Shown in pieces: positions 40,630 to 45,987 of a DNA stretch of 45,987 nucleotides; the stretch's first letter is position 1, and every line of letters begins with the position of its first letter. Made by a program: the position numbers and the translations under genes. The notes beneath the pieces were generated by a model. It worked only from the letters and a program-made list of their open reading frames with translations, was not told the DNA's origin and ran no database searches. Source of the stretch: Branchiostoma floridae (lineage: Eukaryota; Chordata; Leptocardii; Amphioxiformes; Branchiostomatidae); the NCBI RefSeq assembly GCF_000003815.2, contig NW_023365745.1, positions 1 to 45,987 on the forward strand. The letters run 5' to 3'.

Positions 40630-40840
40630 TATTGCAATTCCTGATTTTTTCAATGCACTGTTATGTTCACGGTTTTCACGGTGACGACTGTAACGTGAAC
40701 TTATCATTACTGATAACAAATCATTCACAGACTTTTTTATGTGCACTTGCTGCGACAGTGAACATTTAGTTCCGAGAACAAGTTAAAGTTTCTCAGACCG
40801 TGAAAGTTTGGTACCGAGAAGACAAAGTGAATTACAGTAA
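40630..40840. mobile_element. MITE family D, copy 2
   Basis: Same order as 39500-39711 in the same orientation. The left end is damaged (TTGCAATTCCTGA) and the right end AAGTGAATTACAGTA is intact. Confidence 0.85.
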
Positions 40841-40907
40841 TATATATTGTCCTGCTAATATTGTGTCGGGTGCCTAAAATAAAGATCAAAGATCAATAAT
40901 ATGAATG

Positions 40908-41010
40908 ATTTAATCAATCAATCAAATTTTTTATTGATAAAATACATAGCAGCGGAGCTGAACTGTGCTTTCTTGTACTGCCACTTTGGTTCCAAGACAA
41001 GTGCAGCATT
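40908..41010 (-). mobile_element. Probable LINE 3' end with ATTGATTG tail
   Basis: AATCAATCAATCAAATTTTT then TATTGATAAAATACATAGC resembles the tail and 3' end of the CR1/L2-type element at 14731-17145 (TCAATCAA run, then a TTTATT-containing AT stretch). Only the last part of the element is present; no protein remains. Identification rests on the tail. Confidence 0.4.
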
Positions 41011-41594
41011 ATTCAACAATACGTTTAAAACTATATTGTAATCATTTTGAAATAATGTATGTCTATACCATTTCTCAAGCAGCTGGATTTAGAAAAATTT
41101 GATTTAGGAAAATCAAAATCACATCCAGTTGCTTGAGTAACTATTTTTTATCTAGCAAGTTTTATTACCTGAGTCTCCATTGATGTACATGTGACGTTAT
41201 GTGTGTGTCTACTTTTTCATACACAGAAGATGTTTAAATACAATGCATTGCCAATAAATTTCCACATTCAACAACACTGAATATCCTGATTACTTGTAAT
41301 TATGATATTGCAATCAGTTTTTTTAGTCTTTTCGAATCAGTATTACTTAGAATTCTTATCATTATCAGTAAAGCATTAATAAAGACAGACCAAAAAAGGA
41401 ACTGGTTAATCAATATTTCTGGCAATACCTTAAAGATATTTGAAGAAAAATTTTTAACTCTTTATGGCCTCCTATTCCTGCACTCCTCATTACATACAAC
41501 AATTGTGACCTCCAACAAATAATCCCCATTTTAGCAAATTATACCCTTTTAAAAACACAATAGCTGAGTACACTGATCACATCCATTCTAGACA
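41011..41594. other. Non-coding AT-rich stretch
   Basis: No supported exon. Confidence 0.5.
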
Positions 41595-41808
41595 TACTGT
41601 TAATGCATTTAAGTTTGCTGGGATTTAATTTCGCGGTAGCGAGAAAAGGACTTGTCGCGGTGGTTTTAAGTTCACGGTAGCACCATGCACTGTAGTCTTT
41701 TACTGCTGTAGCAATGGAAAAATCGCGGTGGTTTTAAGTTTGTGTTAAAGCAGCCACCGCAAAAACCGCAAACATTAAGCCACTGCGAAAGTTTCTGCAT
41801 TTACAGTA
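41595..41808. mobile_element. MITE family A, copy 3
   Basis: Ends TACTGTTAATGCATTTAAG and GTTTCTGCATTTACAGTA; interior of GCGGTGG/CCACCGC blocks. Its right part was later duplicated in tandem. Confidence 0.85.
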
Positions 41809-41976
41809 TTGGTAATCAATTAATCTGAAATTTGAATAATCTTTTACTGCAATGGAAAAATGTTCGCGGTGGTTTTAAGTTTGTGTTAAAGCAGCCACCG
41901 CAAAAACCGCAAACATTAAGCCACCGCAAAAGTTTCTGCACTTACAGTATTGGTAATCAATTAATCTGAAATTTGA
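41697..41976. repeat. Tandem duplication of about 140 bp across a MITE edge
   Basis: Unit 1 (41697-41835) and unit 2 (41840-41976) share CTTTTACTGC, CAATGGAAAAAT, GGTTTTAAGTTTGTGTTAAA, AAACCGCAAACATTAAGCCA and GGTAATCAATTAATCTGAAA. The unit includes the right half of MITE family A and about 30 bp of host sequence, so it arose after insertion. Confidence 0.9.
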
Positions 41977-42117
41977 TGATTTCTTTTAAAGATATCAACT
42001 CTATTTGAGCTACTTTTCCTGCAATCCAAACTGCATGCAACAATTGTAATCTTACAACAAAATGCATTTTTGCTAGTATATTTTAGATAATAATTCTTTT
42101 AGAGATACTGGGATTCA

Positions 42118-42275
42118 ACTCTTCATCATCATCATTATTCATCCTCTATTTTGAGGTGCAGCAAGTAAAGTCTGACTTCCAGAACAGTCTGTCTTTCATC
42201 GCAGTCCTGTGCCCTCTAAGCCAGTTTCTGACTCAATAAATTTCTTCAAAGTTAGCCTTGGGCGACCAACATGTT
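42118..42275 (-). mobile_element. Probable LINE 3' end with GAT-repeat tail
   Basis: The plus strand starts CTTCATCATCATCATTATTC. The minus strand can be read as GRPRLT-like then LKKFIESETGLEGTG, resembling the C-terminal GRPR..W......GL region before the tail in several LINE families, followed by a GATGATGATGAAG tail. Diverged and lacking a reverse transcriptase. Confidence 0.45.
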
Positions 42276-42498
42276 TCTTACATAAATCAGGTGACCAGAA
42301 CAGGAGTTTTCCGGCAGGCTCTATACTACTTACTCTTTATGAAGTAATTTTCCTGCACTCAATCACATGCAACTATAGTGATCTAATATGCCCCATTAAG
42401 CATTCAATGACAAACCTTAGACACAATAGCTTAGTACACTGACATCCGTTATAGAAACATCTCATTGAGCGCTTCATGAATAATTTAGCTAGCCTTTT

Positions 42499-42598
42499 NN
42501 NNNNNNNNNNNNNNNNNNNNNNNNNNNNNNNNNNNNNNNNNNNNNNNNNNNNNNNNNNNNNNNNNNNNNNNNNNNNNNNNNNNNNNNNNNNNNNNNNN
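42499..42598. other. Assembly gap (100 N)
   Basis: Nominal gap in non-coding sequence. Confidence 1.
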
Positions 42599-44550
42599 TA
42601 ATTTTTCAAACAATAGCAAAGTTGGATTTGCTCTTAAAATTTAATCAAATTTTTTACTAAATATATTGGACAATCTAGTTAACATTACAACATTTGCTAA
42701 TGCATGTAGAACATATGCAGGGGTGCATATTGTACTGGTGGATATTGTATTCATTTGGCAATATATTTCTCCAGACATATTCATATCTGTGAACTGGTGG
42801 ACAAATGGTAATAGAGGTGAGAAGTATAGCCCTTAGAGTAACTTGCATTTCTGCAAGTGAAGAAGATTTTAATTAGGGTCTCTGTATTTGGCTTTAGCCA
42901 TAACTAGAAACGTTATTTTGAAAACAGACAGAAATAAGGGAAATCTAATGTAAAATTCCCCATACATAGCCTTCAAAATCAGAACACCTGTTCAATTCCT
43001 AAAACAACAAGTCTGAATGACTGATGATGCCACCTACTAAAGGAGACCAAAACAAACATTGGAAAAGTATGGGCATCACCAATGTACTGCGTTGTTTGGG
43101 GTTTACTGATTAAAAAAACTTAAAGGCCCTTGAATAAGACTTAGTGAGTGATGTTTTTCAAGACTTCCAAGACTGCTGGAAATGAGTACCCTCTAGCGGC
43201 TTCCATTGGTACATTTGACAAATGAGAGATGATTCATTGACACAATATTAATGCTTCAGAGCATTATGTTTAGGGAAAGTGAATTTCAAAGTTTTCATTG
43301 GTATTCAGGCATCCATGAAAACCCCTTTCACACCCTTATCTCAGAAAGAAATCAAATAGTGTACCATTAGCCAGGTTACCACGGGTAACGCAGGCATGTC
43401 CACCTTTCTGGCGCAAATACCTGCGGCACTACCTGTTTGAGAGAAGAGGTAAATATTTGTAATTGCGGCATTTATTACACACACCTGATAAGTGACTGAC
43501 TTTTCAACATGGGCTCTACCATTCAGTTGGGAGGGAGAATAAATCCATGTACTGATTATCAGAGCTAGATCATACCCTTAATTCAAAACCACTACAATCT
43601 ACAAAGGCTTGCAAATAATAGGTAAATTGTGTTTGTTCAAAAGTAGAGGTCAGTGTTTTCAGTATAGCTCATAAGATTAATAAGTTAAAGTACACTTGTT
43701 AAGATTTTGGTATCCCCCTTCCAATGAGCAGTAAGCTAAACCCAAACACCAAATCCTAATGGAACATCAGGTACTGACAGTGGGACTGAGCCAGGTTGTG
43801 AGAAGACAGGTGTCAACGTATTTCTTGGGAGTATTTGCTACAAACAGGTAGATTCTAAATCATATCAATTTTTTCTGAAATTTGACAGCATCAGGTTGCA
43901 GAAATATGATTTGCTTGATGCATCAGCTTTTTAGATGAGAAAATTGATAATATTCCTTCAATGAATATTCCATCCTTGTAAATGCGTTTCATATCTGAGA
44001 TACCAGAGCAAATCTTTAACTGCCACATTAGTTTTAAAGTAAAGATTTTCTTTCCCCGAAAGCCTTTTAAAAGTGAATTGTTGAGATTTGCAATGAACCT
44101 AACATTGTATCATGTGGCAGATTGAGTTCGGCTATTACATAGCAATATTTGTTGATAACATTAATATCATTTAAGGTAGCAGGAAACAAGCAAATCCCGG
44201 GAGAAAAAATATCAAAGGAACTTCAAAATTGAAGTTTTCTTGATTCTGCACTAAAGATTTGCTAGTGTAAAGAAATTGCTGATACATTTTGGATAACAAT
44301 GAGTAACATTTCATAATTATTTGGCAAAAGGTCAAGGAAATGTTAAATATGCCACCAAACCACCAGAGACATCTACTTCATTATAGTCATGAAAATTTCT
44401 TTACAATGATCAGAACTCCTAAAATTACAACACTATTAAAGTGTGATGTATTTTCTGTTTTCGGTCCATTTTTCTTAGAAGGACAGTCATTTAGAAGTGA
44501 TTCCATGTGTCTTGGGTATTTGGTTGGTAGGCCAGTGTAATTGCACAGGG
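42599..44550. other. Non-coding stretch, no feature recognised
   Basis: AT-rich, without repeats or exons that I can support on either strand. If the exon at 45064 is not the first, this may be intron. Confidence 0.5.
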
Positions 44551-44764
44551 TACTGTAAATGCAGAAACGTTCGCAGTGGTTTTATGTTCACGGTTTTCGC
44601 TTTGGTCACCTCAACGCAAAGTTAAAACCACCATAGACGTTTATCCATTATATATAGTATACTAAGTGTCTATGACCCCACCGTGAATTTAAAACCACTG
44701 CGAACACTCCATTTTTCCGCTACTGCATAATTAAGTCCCTGCGAACTTAAATTTATTTACAGTA
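44551..44764. mobile_element. MITE family A, copy 4
   Basis: Ends TACTGTAAATGCAGAAACG and AACTTAAATTTATTTACAGTA; the interior has CCACCGTGAATTTAAAACCA and facing partners. It is 300 bp upstream of the exon at 45064. Confidence 0.85.
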
Positions 44765-45063
44765 GCTTCAGATGTAAGTTGAAATAACCTTACACACTTG
44801 CCGAGAGGAGTATGGGTGACATGTGCTTGGCTACGCACAAGCATTGGCCAGGACAGCTCAAGCTTAACAATTTGCCATGATTGTGACCATTGCTGTATTG
44901 TTTTAGTTAAATTATTAATAGTGAAGAAAAATTAGGCTCATGCAATTAGACAGCCTATTGTATGCAAAAATCCAAATAACACAAATTGAGAACAGTGAAT
45001 GTGTCACATCGCAGTCTTGCCTTTAAATTGGCCTTAACTGTTTTTTTTGGTGTTTTTTTTCAG

Positions 45064-45322
45064 ATTTGAAGGTGACATTGAGTCTCCACCAAAATGGTGG
45101 ACGCTCCTCTCCAACATGGCTTCTCCCCATCGTCCAGTCGTAGGAGCTCACGACAAAGTTCCAGTTCTATACAGCGCCTCTCGTTCTCGCAGAGCCATCG
45201 CAGGATTTCTGCCATGTCTGCTGGGGAGGGGGACGGACTTTCCCGGCAGGGAAGCACACTGTCGCGCGGAGGTAACATGAGAGGTTTCGGAGTACGCACG
45301 TCAATTGCTTCAGAGTTAGGAG
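45064..45322 (+). CDS. Ser/Arg-rich N-terminal exon of an unidentified gene
   Basis: The exon follows a T-rich tract ending TTTTTTTTCAG (45063). After 30 bp of 5' UTR, ATG 45094 (ACCAAAATGG) opens MVDAPLQHGFSPSSSRRSSR, then a Ser-rich stretch with HRRISAM and LSRQGSTLSRG. Basophilic kinase sites (RRSS, RRIS, RQGS) suggest a regulated cytosolic N-terminus, for example of a channel, transporter or signalling protein; I do not recognise which. Two donors fit: GGAG|GTAACA (exon end 45271) and GGAG|GTGTGC (end 45322), both phase 1. A second frame (FEGDIESPPKWWTLL) is also open from the acceptor to the first donor, so the reading frame is likely but not certain. Later exons lie beyond the window. 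Confidence 0.5.
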
Positions 45323-45987
45323 GTGTGCAAATTTGTTTTATTTTTAGCTATTTATTTACTTGTTGAGATTTATCACCTTTGTGGAAGGATTGATCAAACA
45401 GGCAACAACCAATTTAATTTGTTGGTTCTCCTGCATTATTATGGGAAATTCTAAGAAAGAAGGATATTGAAACAAAAGGTATACAGGTGAACACTTGATT
45501 CCCTAATATTCACTACCTAAAACTGTTTCAATCATGGCATACGACATGTCATGTATTTGAACTGAAAACACAAGAACCAAGAATTAAATTGGTGTGGTCT
45601 TACTAGTGAAGTCACTGCTGACTATTGTGTTACATTATACATGTTACAGATTCACATTAAATCTTTTGTTCCATTTGAACAAAACTATGCTACACTTTGA
45701 ACACAGCACCAAAACTATGTTATGATCATCTTTCTACAATGAAGAATTTAAGTCCCTCCTGCACCAAATGATATGTATGTGGCAGCATCCATCTCTGTTT
45801 CTGTAGCCCTTGGGCCACAGAGCAATCACTACAGCATGGGGCTAGTCCACTCCTAGTGGTGACTGTGTTCAAGTGCCTAAATAGTGTTTGAAATACTGGA
45901 TGCATAAATACGCTTATATGCACCCAAAATTGGAGCTGTGCACCTAATTGTTAAAATTGGATGCACCTGCATACTTAAATATATTTC
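45323..45987. other. Probable intron, no feature
   Basis: AT-rich, no exon or repeat that I can support before the window ends. Confidence 0.5.

Noticed and set aside
45060-45299. Minus-strand 79-residue frame (DMAEILRWLCENERR)
   Set aside because: The strong T-rich acceptor and start context are on the plus strand; the minus frame has no splice support.
37728-45322. Joining the mini-exon MARKE to the exon at 45064
   Set aside because: In the required phase the joined frame reaches a TAG within about 30 codons.

Overview
The window looks like a stretch of invertebrate chordate genome, most likely amphioxus (Branchiostoma). This is inferred, not proven. The grounds are intron-split genes with good splice sites, transmembrane leucine-rich-repeat (LRR) genes in tandem, a histidine N-acetyltransferase-like (HISAT/NAT16) gene, several kinds of non-LTR retrotransposon, and many short inverted-repeat elements. 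There is no bacterial operon structure, CRISPR array or recognisable tRNA or rRNA. Seven runs of N break the sequence.

Layout. 1-2960: repeats only, including a 23-bp minisatellite and a 60-bp-arm inverted repeat. 2977-3403 (minus): first coding exon of a secreted or membrane protein (signal peptide plus one LDL-receptor class A domain) and a weaker second exon. 4283-4606: a 19-bp minisatellite that appears to grow out of the terminus of an inverted-repeat element found elsewhere in the window. 5055-5300: a promoter-like TATA/CRE site with a possible tiny first exon. 5470-11300: largely non-coding.

11362-17753 (plus): the HISAT-like gene. Three coding exons (13254-13427, 14175-14429, 17184-17753) join in frame. 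A candidate first exon is an ATG followed directly by a splice donor, downstream of a TATA box and an HNF4-type site. Its introns carry a 3' LINE fragment, two copies of one MITE flanking the first long exon, another MITE, and a decayed CR1/L2-type LINE that ends within about 40 bp of the last splice acceptor.

18142-18432: a 290-bp palindromic element whose two arms each carry a hammerhead-like RNA motif. 19435-32777: a tandem duplication of an LRR receptor gene. Copy 1 (20902-22215) is an intact 437-residue type I membrane protein. Copy 2 (31563-32732) is a frameshifted pseudogene. Both share an unusual six-cysteine insertion in the C-terminal LRR cap. A nearly complete Tx1/L1-type LINE (25107-30695, 11-bp target duplication) sits in the upstream region of copy 2, and a hAT-type element (8-bp duplication) lies 87 bp after copy 1.

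33372-35424: about 33 copies of a 61-bp minisatellite with higher-order structure. 35425-45063: MITEs, a second hAT copy, LINE ends and a possible first exon near 37728. 45064-45322 (plus): start of another gene, a Ser/Arg-rich N-terminus running off the right edge.
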